A DNA stretch of 64,000 nt from Halichondria panicea (Eukaryota; Porifera; Demospongiae; Suberitida; Halichondriidae). Made by a program: the position numbers and the translations under genes. Where the stretch lies: contig NC_087393.1 of NCBI RefSeq assembly GCF_963675165.1, positions 542,002 to 606,001 of the forward strand, read 5' to 3'. The notes beneath the pieces were generated by a model. That model searched no databases and was not told the origin of the DNA. It worked only from the letters and a program-made list of their open reading frames with translations. Of this stretch, positions 43,401 to 53,864 are shown one piece after another (the first letter of the stretch is position 1; each line of letters starts with the position of its first letter).

Positions 43401-44731
43401 TGTGATTTCCCACACTTGATTCACTCTCCCCCCCTCCCTTCTCTACAGCCTGGATGGTGTACTTTTTCATGATGGCTTCCCTCATGTGCTTTGGTCTCAT
43501 CTTCTACATACTTTTTAAGAATGGCCAAAACTTTGGAGTCCACGTCTGGGCCTGGTTTATGTGAGTGCAGTATCCCCTGAAGCTGTGTGTTGGTTTGTCT
43601 GTATATAATTTACCAGGCTACTGTACTTGACATAACGGCCCATTTCTTATACCCACCTTCTCTCCCTTCTCCAGGGTCCCCCTGATGTGGGGGGCAGTGA
43701 TGCACCTGGTTCAGGGGTTCCTCTGTCACGTTGTCTTCCTCAAAGACAAGACTGTCTCAAAAACTGGCTTTGTACCGCTTAGATTCAAGTAAGAGTGAAC
43801 CACACTGTATGTATTTTAGTTATGATGTGGCTGATATCTTCGTGCAGATCACTGTATCAGATTCTCTCATTCATTTTCTTTTTCTTCAATGTGATCTACG
43901 GCATTGTCATGTGCTTTCTCCGAGTGTTTGCAATGGTCATGTTCACCATTGTCATGCTGTTCAGAATAGACAGGGATGTGTACATGAGGGGACTGGAGGG
44001 ATGGGACGTGGGTACGTGGATATCTGTACATACGTAGAAATAACATACCTGTATCTGCGTATGTTTCGTTAATGTGTACCCTGGCTAGGTCACGCCTCTT
44101 CATTTTGAGTCGGCTCTGTAACTATAGAGATAGTTCAAATTACGATTTTATGATTTATGACAATTTAGAGAAGGAGCCCTTTCAGATGGTGTGCTCAAAT
44201 CTGCTCAAATCTCAAATTTAGAACGGACCATAGTTTCCTGTTGTTGGAAAAAGATCTTGTCAAAAACAGGCCGAAAAGAGACTTTTGATTTTAAACACAT
44301 CATCTAAAGACCTATCTTCTCTAAATTGTATTGGACCAACAGAACTAAAGTTATGGCTGTTCAAAGATGCTCTATTTAACGCTGCTCCCCTCTCTCTGTA
44401 GGTTATCGCACATTCATTGGGTACATGTACATGGAGGTGACCAACAACCATCCAGTGGTGAGGACCTTCCTAGCACTGCTCCAGGAGACCACACCCTCCC
44501 AACGGACGTCACTCAGAGCACCCTCTGATAACTCATTGGCAACCATTGACCTCACTTCTAGCGCCAGTCCCAGTAGAGAAGCTAACGGACTTCATCACAG
44601 ACACACTAATGGAGGTGAGTAGTTATTCTATTAGCCACTCAGTTTATTCTGTAATTAGGATTATCTGAAGGAGTGTTGAGGAATAAAGCTGACAGTTCAA
44701 ACAGACTCAAAGGTACGTTATTACATGCTAC

Positions 44732-44762
<31 letters not shown>

Positions 44763-44938
44763 CACATTCTGACTGCATTACAGATATCACAAGAGTCTCA
44801 AAGTCCAGACGTGCCCGGAATCGGTGGTTGGTAGCGTACACTCTCCTCCGTAACCCAGCACTCAGAACACTCACTGCTAGCTCTCTTAGACAACTCTCTT
44901 CATCATCAGTCAATGATAACTGCTATGGAACATTCTAG
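40461..44938 (+). CDS. STRA6-like multipass membrane protein, copy 2
   Basis: ATG 40461 to TAG 44936-44938, with the same exon plan as copy 1. The start is nearly the same ('STASTAGYGLQWPWP'). Membrane segments include 'YRYPLPFVSAISMAVLITYQ' and 'FFFFNVIYGIVMCFLRV'. The C-terminal STRA6 signature is present ('MEVTNNHPVVRTFLALL', then 'RARNRWLVAYTLLRNPAL'), with a slightly longer tail ending 'NDNCYGTF'. It lies head-to-tail 234 bp after copy 1. The two are recent duplicates with at least one conversion tract. Different middle exons ('YMVQQHQ' region) suggest some divergence of the ligand side (inference). Confidence 0.75.
41761..42079 (+). other. 319-bp tract identical to 36991-37309 (copy 2 side)
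   Basis: The partner of the tract in copy 1, including an identical intron of about 87 bp. Confidence 0.85.
44105..44375. repeat. Intronic repeat family R1, complete inverse copy
   Basis: 'gtcggctctgtaactataga', 'gaaggagccctttcagatgg' and 'agttatggctgttcaaagat'. It sits at the same intron position as the copy at 39380, so the insertion predates the duplication of these two genes. Confidence 0.75.
44733..44762. repeat. (AC)n microsatellite
   Basis: A CA run in the last intron of STRA6-like copy 2, about 20 bp before the last acceptor. Confidence 0.85.
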
Positions 44939-45119
44939 CTCTAGGGCTAATAATTATTGTGTGCTGTTTGTGACGTACCCTTTTATTTATGCACAATTTG
45001 TAATTATTGTTCATCAATCACTATTGACACTTTTTGTAACACTTTTGATTATAAAACAGTACGTCAACTGTAATTCTCAACCACAAATAATCAATAAATA
45101 CATAGACAAGAATCAAGTT

Positions 45120-47222
45120 TCATGACACGTCAGTGAAGAGTCTAATGATTTGCTTCTCAGTGGTAGGCAGCGCTGTGATGGGGCAACAATGATTCTCCCT
45201 CAGGTAGTGGAGGATGCAGGCATAGCAGAACACATACCTGTAAGGGGGGAGGGACGTTATAGTGACCACACCCACTTCAGGCCACACCCACTTACCCTGA
45301 GCTGGCGATGGTGGTTGGCTCTGCCCTCTTCCCAAGACAGAGTGGACAGAGGAGAGGGTTAGTAGGAACACGGACACCACCACCACCACTACTAGGCTGC
45401 ACGGGAGAGGAGCAGTAATTAATAATAGAGAATAATTGTAAGTATATATACCGTATTACTAGAATGTTTTGCGAGCATTAAACATATTAGCCTCGATTCC
45501 AGGCCGCACTGAAGATGAGGCCTTGTGAAGGAGGCTACAAACATATGTGAACTTTGCGAGGGCAAAACTTAAATTAGTACTGGTAAATACACACGATCCT
45601 TGCCAGAACGCAATAGTTAGGTCGCAAAGGGTCAACTTTTCTGCTGATTGGCTCATTCGTAAAGAGAGGAATAAATACTTAACTAGTTAAGAGAATTGGC
45701 ATGATGAAGGCATGGGGAGTACCAAGTATGCAACTAACTTGTATTGATTTGGGAGGGGGTGGAACAGGAAGTGATGTCATCATTCTCACGGCCGTACTCT
45801 TCTCAGAAGAATACCACCACTCAAGAAATTTTAGAGAAAACACTCCCAACGGTGCCAGTGAACCAATCACATTGCTCATCCATCCACCTGACACGGCATC
45901 ACTAGGCAACCCAGACTGCCTCTTTAGCGTCACACCTATCAGAGAGAAAGGAATGAGCTTTGTGCTTAGTGTTTCTTAATACTAGTGTATTATTATCAAA
46001 ATCAACACTTCATCTTGAATATACTGATATTATGAGGAGCACTTACCAGCCAACCAGAGCAGCGGGGAATAGTAGCTGGTCTGAGCAAAGAGGTACCGCA
46101 GTCGAAACAACAACTGTACACTCTGAGAAAAAGTAGGGCAAGAAAGATAGCAGGGGAGACATACATACTACCCTGGCCCTAGGGACATATATCCATTTTT
46201 TCAGCTATATTTATTATGGCCTAATACTGAATTAATAGTGACTTCAATAATAATTATTTTAAGGACTGAGTACCTGCCAGAGTGCAGAGAGGTAAGGGTA
46301 GAGAGAGAAGTAGGAGTACTTGAGAGAGCCACTCCACCAGCCAATGGACAACTGGTCGTCCTCCTCCTGCAGCACTGAGAATAATCTGTCCAGTTTCACT
46401 TTGAGATATGGCACTGCACACTGCAGGGGGTAGCAGCGCATGACATACGTGTAGCATGCAGCAAACATACCACTGCAGGGGGTAGCAGAGCATGACATAC
46501 ATGTAGCATGCAGCAAACATGCCACTGCATGTGCTATGCATGCATGCACGATGTGTAACTTGCTTGTTCTATTGTTGTACATTGTATGGCTTTGTAGTAC
46601 CTCTACAGTTAGTTGACAATGCAGTGGTAGCAGAGAATGACATAGCATGCGGCTAGTATATGCAGTTATGGTCTTAAAATAGGAGATTGTGCACACTAGG
46701 CAAATGTACGTAACACAGAAGAGCAATCTTAGTTTAGAGAAACAACGATGAGATCTCACCAAACATAACAGAGACAGCACAATCTTCCTTCTCCCTAGTG
46801 TCTCATTGCCATGGAGATTAGCAGGAGAGCGTCTCAAACTGTAGAACTGCTCAGAGAATGACCCACCTGGAGAGTGAGTTCACGGGTATGTGGTGTAGGG
46901 TACGTTTTGTTCTCACCATAATGGGTGAGGAAGTACAGTTGCAACGTTGACTCGAGCATAGTGTAGAGCTCATCTGAGAATCGCCACAACCAGTTAAACA
47001 GGTCAGGCCTGCTTTGGACCAGTACCTGCATGCATGCACATGTGTTGCACATGAGGGGTGCATTAGCTAGCTGGCTTTAGCTGGATACAGCGCGTGTGCA
47101 TGCTTTACCTTGCTTATGTACTGGAATGCAGGTCTGAGAGCTTCTTGCATTGCTTCATTGGCCACCAGCTCGAAGAAGTTGGGCCGCACGCTCTCCAAAA
47201 GCTGCTCATTGAAAGATGCCAT
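45120..47222 (-). CDS. PEX12: Peroxisome assembly protein 12 (RING E3 component)
   Basis: ATG 47222, stop TGA 45120-45122. Exons encode in order 'FFELVANEAMQEALRPAFQY', 'NWLWRFSDELYTMLESTLQL', 'FSEQFYSLRRSP', 'VPYLKVKLDRLFSVLQEED', 'GVFSLKFLEWWYSSE' and 'TSLPVPPPPK', then a C-terminal RING: 'LLCPLCLGKRAEPTTIASSG', 'YVFCYACILHYL' and 'CCPITALPT'. All are family landmarks of PEX12. With PEX2 and PEX10, PEX12 forms the peroxisomal membrane ubiquitin ligase that recycles the PTS1 receptor PEX5. The incomplete cysteine set of the RING, with one zinc site, is normal for PEX12. It lies on the opposite strand between STRA6-like copies 2 and 3. Its intron near 46421-46530 carries a duplicated splice acceptor. 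Confidence 0.93.
45449..45670. mobile_element. MITE family R2, copy with an inserted palindrome-family fragment
   Basis: Begins 'taccgtattactagaatgtt' and contains 'gatccttgccagaacgcaat' and 'gcaaagggtcaacttttctg', shared in inverse with 57423-57687. At about 45488-45505 it is interrupted by 'tagcctcgattccaggccg', which resembles an end of the 12472 foldback element. It lies in a PEX12 intron. Confidence 0.65.
46421..46530. repeat. 52-bp tandem repeat carrying a PEX12 splice acceptor
   Basis: 'ctgcagggggtagcag' followed by 'gcatgacata' and 'gtagcatgcagcaaaca' occurs at 46421 and again at 46473. A degenerate third copy lies near 46615. On the minus strand each copy contains a 'taccccctgcag' acceptor. 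Confidence 0.8.
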
Positions 47223-47497
47223 CTTCAGTCAATATGGTAGAGAGCGTCCTAGAGAAATGTACTTATTAGCCTTGTTTAGGGGAAAGGTCGTCAATAAGAA
47301 GAAGCATAGAAGAAGCTAGCTGTTCAGGCTTTTTGTATAGCGATCTTTACCACAATTTTGTGTATATGTATAATTTATTGTGGGGTGGGGCTCAACTTTT
47401 AATTTGTTTATACTGCACTGTATATAGGGAAGACAAGGTAGGAAGAAGCCAAGACGTACATGTAATTATCTCTTGGGCACAAAAGCAACTCTCTGGG
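47223..47497. promoter_or_regulatory. Divergent promoter region PEX12 / STRA6-like 3
   Basis: 275 bp between opposed start codons. No specific site recognised. Confidence 0.4.
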
Positions 47498-50182
47498 ATG
47501 GATGCGGCAGGCAATTCTTCTATAAACGGGTATCTTAATTTTATGCTATATATATTCTAAGCTACTCGAGTATCAAGCCTGTAGCTTGGCTAGCCAGCTC
47601 TCTATGGTCTAAATCAACTGTGTATGTGCAGCACCACCATACCCAACACACTCTATACGTACCCAATCCCTTAATAATATTGCGCCTGACACTCTGTACT
47701 GTACTACTGTATTGCCCGCAGGTCATTATGCTCTCAGGCCTTCCTCGACTCGTTCAGTTATTCCACACTAGGAGCACTCCTCGGTTTTGCCGTGAGTGAT
47801 TATAATAACATACAGCATCGAGTATTTCATGTATACTTAATGTAAATGCACTGCTTTAAAGTTTAGTCCATACAGTATTATTGAGGAGTTCTCACTCACT
47901 CTCAGTTTGCCATACTCATCTTCATGACCTGTTTAGAGGGAAAGTGGATAAAATGCAAGTCTGTTAGACTATGGCTACCAAGCATAGCGGCGTAAGTTCT
48001 GTGCTAAACTTGAACACCCCAAGAGAGAAGAGCCTCACTGTGTGTAAACCTATTCTCTTACAGGCCAGTGAGCTTTCTGGTTCGCCCAAGACATCGGTTC
48101 ATTTACATCCTATTATTTGGGCTGATGTCCACACAAGCTCTGTTTGTGTTATCCACTCTAAACATACCAAACATATCCAACACTTACGCTAACCTCTTCT
48201 ACCTAATACGTGAGTTGTGTGTGTAGTGTAGCTCTAGCTATGGAAGGTGGGGCCATAAGAACCTGATATAATGGTATAATGGTGGTGTACGTGTGTTTGT
48301 GTATACCCCTCCTGCAGTGTTGGTGCCAGCAGGGATTGTTTTGATTCTTTCTCTCCTTTATTATCCCCTCTTTGCGTGTGTGGAGACGCAGGTGCCATTG
48401 GTGGGTCACATCATTGGATTCCTCTACTCAAGCGCGTGGTTAGTGTCCACTATGTGTACTACAGTATAGGTCTCTTTCTTTGTGGGCTATTACCAACTGG
48501 ATTCAGCATGCATATGTCCTGATATGTACCGTAGCGTAATTGTCTACAGGCTTTGTTGTGGAGGAGTCCAGCCCAAACCAACTTGAGGTGTTTAATTAGC
48601 CAGCCATCTGGTTAGACAGATCCATATAAGTGTACCATAATTATGCCTCGGTGCGCATGCGCAAGCGAGGTATACGGTAGTGTGTTTGTGTGTCTGTCTG
48701 TCTGTGTGTGTAGACTGCTACAGCTGCTCAAGGATGAATCAAGTGCAAGTAAGAGTTTCTATAGGCTTCTAGTCATGTTTTCTTGGATTTTAATTCGTGG
48801 ATTTGCAAAATAATGCTTCGTTCTCGAGTTATGCCTAGTTTTGCTTACTTTGAATGCCATTGCAGCCTTTCAGAAGAGCACGTAGCCAAACTTGTTTACC
48901 GAGTGTTACTACTCTACTTAGTAGTTATCTCTGCACTATAACGCTAGCTATTGGTAGCTGCAAGAGTGAGAAGAGAGCTGCAAGGCTCTGCTGATGGCAG
49001 CCATTAATTTTAGACTTGAACTTTTGGCATCGATCGTTTTAACAATAATCATGGTCGATCATTACCCACTCTTTGAGTTTGCATGCAGCAAAATAATTAT
49101 TGCAGTTATTAGTAGCTTTATGTTATGTAGCTTTGGCATCTCCACCGAGGCATCAGCACCTGCGGTGCTTTCATTATAATATCATTGCTATTTGGCTACT
49201 CTCTGTAGGTTCACTCAATATGTGATAGGTGACATCATTCGTGACTACTACCCAACCCTATGCTCGGCTGAATCAACTGTTGTGGTGGACGTTAGACTGG
49301 TGAGCCATACAGTTATACTGTACCGTACAACTGGAAATTTAAATTTGGTAAAGATTGCAAAATTAAAGTTTTCCGGTGGACGCAACGTCATTGCTGTAGT
49401 AGCCACACCTGAGACGCCAAATTATAAAACTCCAAGTCAGTTCAATGGCTCATTTGCCAAATATAATACTTGCCCAATTTTCCAGTTATAACGGTATGTT
49501 ATATATTATAAAAGAGTTAAAACCACACCCCCTCCCCCACCCAGATTGTGGTAACGATACTGACGTACCTACCGATTGTACTCATCAGTTTCTACATCAT
49601 TCTGTGGTATCTGGGTCAGTGTATCAAGGACTGCATTTATTGCGCCCCATCCATGAGAAATCATGAAATACACGAGGACAAGGATATAGAAGTCACTACT
49701 GGTTTGTCCAAGCACCAAATCGAGCATGTCAGAGATCTCCTAAAGAAGTGAGCGTCACTCTTAAATATTATTATCTACTTGTCAATTATTTTAGTCAGTC
49801 GTTTAATTGCTATTCTCCTTATACACAGACGTCCTCAAGTGTTGCCTCCCTCCACCAAGTTCCAGTTTGTACTATTGAAGATCAAAGAAGAGCTCTTCCC
49901 CTACAATAAGGGTACGTATGTAGGCTACTGTCCCAGTGCTGTCATTGAGTCGTCTCTCTCCCCCACTTTTAGATTTTCGCTTCCCCCTGGCATTCTCTGG
50001 GGCTCTGATGGCAATGATTCTCCTTCTGTATCAGGTTAGTATGGACAGGAGCACATGAGGAGATGGAGCATCTTACTATACATGATTCACTATCGTCTAA
50101 CCTTGTTTGTAATGTGCTAAGTGCTCTGTACATGTGCGGCTGATAACGCTAATATGGATTATACATACTCCACCCCCACCCA

Positions 50183-50222
<40 letters not shown>

Positions 50223-53200
50223 CCACCCCACACCCACACAACACACAGCTGAGTTTCCTGATTGCTTCGTTTGGTTTCATCTTTGTGACGGATGTATCAG
50301 TAGACTACATTGCTCATGTCCAGCCTCTACTCCAGTCAGCCCAGGCTGCCGCTAACAGCACCTTCGTCAGGGAAACACTTAGAATCACTCTGGACGTTCT
50401 CAATGCTGGCTTCATTGGAGTACCTGGTGAGACTGTACACATACCTCACATATATGAACCTACTGTACACGTATTCATGGGCTACTAATTGAAATGGGAC
50501 GTTCCTAACACAAGTTATGGACCACTAAAGTTAGCTCCGAAACAGGCCATTTCAGAAAAAGCACATACTTAATATCCCACGCTTTTTTCCTAAAAATGAT
50601 CCAATGCCTATATAATACATGTACTGTTGTTGTGATTAGATCAAAGAAACCACAGTGCATATATTCATAATTACGCTGCATGAAGTCATGTATGACAGTG
50701 TGTAGATCAAAGCTACAGTATTACCACTTATATACATTGTAACCATGTGGCCCACCCAACAAATACATGTACATGTACATGAGTGCCACCACATAATAAC
50801 TGTGGCTGTAGTGTCGAGTGCTTATAATTATACTTAGCAAGTAGGAGTGTGCAAAAGTCAGTGACATACTTTTTGAAATGGAACGTTCCTAACTCAAGTT
50901 ATGGACCATCAAAGTTAGCTCTGAAAACAGGCCCATTTCAGAAAAAGCACATAATACTTAATACATGTATAGTATAAGCCACCGCTTTTTTCCTAAAATG
51001 ATCCAATGTCTTTGTTTTAGATCAAAGAAACCACAGTGCAAATATTCATAATTACGCTGCATGAAGTCATGTATGACAGTGTGTAGATCAAAGCTACAGT
51101 ATGACCACTTATATACATTGTAACCATGCGGCCCACCCAACAAATACATGAGTGCCACCACATAATAATTGTGGCTGTAGTATCGAGTGCTTATAATTAT
51201 ACTCAAGTAGGAGTGTGCAAAAGTCAGTGGCAGGAGCTAGTAAAGTGTATTAAAAGTCTACCTACACTAGGTATGCATAAGCGCATGCGTGTGGTGTGTT
51301 TGTATAATTATGTCAAGAAGTATTCCGCTCACGTGGAATGTCTAAAAATGATTTTTGCTGAGTCTGAGAATAGCTTGAGTTGCATGCCCTCTTCTCTTAT
51401 AAGCCCTTGATAGTATTTTACTGGTCTACTGCCAATATATGGATGATTTTTTTAAACCGTTGTTTCTGATCTTACAGTGATTGTTGTGCTTGCACCGTTT
51501 GTGTCTCTGATTGTGTGTGGGTGTCTCCTGTTCCACATGGTGGCTTCTGTGAGGTGAGGGGGCGGCACTGTGTGTGTGTGTGTGTGTGTGGTGTGGGTGA
51601 TATTCTTATAATCTTGCAGCAAGCAAATCAGACGTTTTGCACGAGAAGGATTTCAGAAAGAACTACCCTCTCCATTTTCCAGAGTGGTGAGTGTGTGTGT
51701 AAACTATAGCTGCACTGTTAACCCCAGCGTTAAACAAAGCATCCATAACTTTAGTTCCGTTGGTCCAATCACATCTGAAAGATTGAAGATAGGCCTTTCA
51801 GATAATGTGTTAAATTTTGGGCCTGCTTTTGAAAATGGGAAATTATGGCCTACCATCTGAACGGCTTCCTTCTAAGCTTTCAGAAAATCAGAACTTTAAA
51901 TTGGATCACCAGAACTCTAGTTACAGAGCCAACTCTAGTACTCTCAAAATATTATCATTGATTGTTACAGCCATCGTCTTGGAAATACATTGGCTATCAG
52001 ATCGGCTTCTTTGTGTTCGGTGAGTCATCCCCTGTATTCTAGTACTGTATGTCACCCCCCTCCTCCCCTCATACACACAGCGTGGATCATCTATGCCTTG
52101 CTGTTTATTCTGGCTGGTATTGCAGTTATTATAGTGTTCATATTTCTGACGGACCTGACAGAACCGACTGTAGTCGTCTTACTCTACCTCCTGTAAGTAC
52201 TGTACATCTCGCAAAATTTGCATATGTTTGATGCTCGCAAAACATTCTAGTATGGTAGTTAAGGTACGTGCAGTTTATGTACTTATACATATACACAGTT
52301 TGTACATGTACCTAGATGAACTGTACATGCACGTCCCAATCATAATTATAGTGTGCTCTCATTGCAGTCTTCCCCTGTTGTGGACCAAGGTGTTCCTTGT
52401 TCTCCAAAGTCTCATCTGTTACTGCGTCTTCTTTGCTGATAAGAAGGGCAAGTTTATTGCCATCAAAAACAGGTATGTTAACAATTGTACATTACTGTAA
52501 AGTCAATTTTATGGAGTTTTATGTCTTGTACTTTGACCTTTTGCGTGTAGAGGACTGTTCAACTGGTTCTCGTATCTGCTCTTTTTCTACAACGGGTTTG
52601 CTGGTTTTATGGGAGCAGTAATTCGGACCCTAATGGCCAGCCTCTTTGGCCTCGTACTCCTGTTCCGGCTGGACACTGTGGTTCTAATGAGGGGCTTTGA
52701 GACATTCGATTATGGTACGTTTGAGTTTATCATGTCATCCAATTTATTAACTCGAGTGCCTAATTAGAATGGTATTGTGATATTTCTTGTGTATAGGTCA
52801 TAACAGTTTCCTTGGTTTCCTGTACCTGGACTACGTGTACAACAACGCCATTATCCACGTGTTCTTCAATATCCTGCTCAACCCAGCTGCCTACAAGCAA
52901 CCCAACCACAGGAACTCCTCCCTCGTCAAGCAGTACGGGATCAAGGCTGGTGACGATACAGCTGTCATCACTGGGAACCAGACTCTGAAAAGTGTGCATC
53001 CTATAATGACTGTAGCTAGTGTGTGCTGGAATGTAGGGCCTTGTACTGTGCATCTCACATATTTCTTAATATTGTTTCGATAGTTGTTTCTATTCTTTTC
53101 CTTATAGTGGAAAACCTTATCTCTATATTTCTCGTGTCTTACATACCTCTTAACCATGATTATAATTATGCTTTTCATTCATGTCTGTAGGTCGTAGGAT

Positions 53201-53486
53201 TCATAACCGATGGCTACTGGCCTACTCACTCCTAAACAACCCATCTCTACAAGAGCTGCGGTGGCATGCAATACAGGACAAGAAAAGAGGGTCACCCACT
53301 TCACTGCTAGTACGGACTTCTTCTCCCATTGAGAATGAGCTGGAACCGAGTGAGAGTGTTGCGGTGGACGTGAGGTTGTCTGGTGAGCATGGTTCCATTC
53401 AGTTGAGGGACGGTGCTGCAGAACAAGCGTCCAATGAGATTGAGTTGGCAGAGATTAGTGTCGATATTAAAAGTGCCGCCGTGTGA
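47498..53486 (+). CDS. STRA6-like multipass membrane protein, copy 3 (diverged)
   Basis: Probable ATG at 47498, stop TGA 53484-53486. Exons include 47498-47529, about 47723-47791, 47908-47990, 48065-48210 and 48319-48437, then, after a 760-bp intron, further membrane exons. Segments such as 'FAILIFMTCLEGKWIKC', 'DFRFPLAFSGALMAMILLLY' and 'AWIIYALLFILAGIAVIIVF' are hydrophobic. The conserved 3' order is 'ADKKGKFIAIKNR', 'FNWFSYLLFFYNGFAGFMGA', 'LDTVVLMRGFETFDYG', a 'YLDYVYNNAIIHVF' block replacing the NHP block of copies 1 and 2, then 'RIHNRWLLAYSLLNNPSLQE', the STRA6-type C-terminal motif. The C-terminal tail is longer and acidic. Start codon confidence is moderate. Confidence 0.7.
48645..49151. 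mobile_element. About 507-bp element with 9-bp inverted ends, in an intron of STRA6-like 3
   Basis: Starts 'gcctcggtgcgcatgcgcaa' and ends 'caccgaggc', so the ends are inverted copies of GCCTCGGTG. The inside contains a short GT/CT-rich run and no meaningful frame. The enclosing intron is unusually long for this gene, as expected after an insertion. Class unknown. Confidence 0.55.
50180..50225. repeat. (AC)n microsatellite before an acceptor of STRA6-like 3
   Basis: CA and CCCA runs fill the 3' part of the intron up to the acceptor near 50248. Confidence 0.85.
50483..51225. repeat. Tandem duplication of about 370 bp within an intron
   Basis: 50483-50850 and 50873-51225 share 'cgttcctaa', 'caagttatggacca', 'tttcagaaaaagcacata', 'cgcttttttcctaaaa', 'atcaaagaaaccacagtgca' and 'catgaagtcatgtatgacag' in the same order, with small indels. 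They lie in the intron of STRA6-like 3 after the exon ending near 50427. Confidence 0.88.
51725..51945. repeat. Intronic repeat family R1, copy in STRA6-like 3
   Basis: 'ccataactttagttccgttg', 'gataggcctttcagataatg', 'tctgaacggcttccttctaa' and 'ctctagttacagagccaact' in R1 order. Confidence 0.72.
52205..52262. repeat. MITE family R2 end fragment
   Basis: 'gtttgatgctcgcaaaacat' followed by 'tctagta' matches the right end of the R2 element at 57650-57687. It lies in an intron of STRA6-like 3. Confidence 0.5.
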
Positions 53487-53864
53487 CAAACATCATTAAC
53501 ATTAATTATATCTGTGTAGCTTGTGATTGACTTTGAACCCTATACAAACATACTGAACTCTTACTCATTAGCATCATTATTTTTATACGTTGTACGTCTT
53601 TGTGAAACTGTATTAATGATATTCATGGTTTTGGTTTAATGAGTATAATCAATCCTAATTAATTTTACTTCCTCAGGGTCCAGGGCAGTTCGGCCTGAAA
53701 TGCTGAAACAGGTTCTTATAATATATATAAAGACGACCTTTCCCCTAATTTCAATAGCTGACTTTGTTAGTGATTATTTCATATCCATAGGTACAGCAAC
53801 AAGATGATTATAGAACGAAGATATAATTATTACATAAAAACAATAATTAAGGAACAAACAGTAT
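53487..53864. other. Convergent 3' spacer STRA6-like 3 / 4
   Basis: 378 bp of AT-rich sequence between two stop codons on opposite strands. It must hold both polyadenylation regions; no other element seen. Confidence 0.6.

Noticed and set aside
45701-45979. Plus-strand frame of 92 residues
   Set aside because: It is antisense to the PEX12 exon encoding 'GVFSLKFLEWWYSSE'.
18805-47222. A possible peroxisomal gene cluster (DECR2 and PEX12)
   Set aside because: The two genes are 25 kb apart with unrelated genes between them and on separate promoters. Chance proximity is sufficient.
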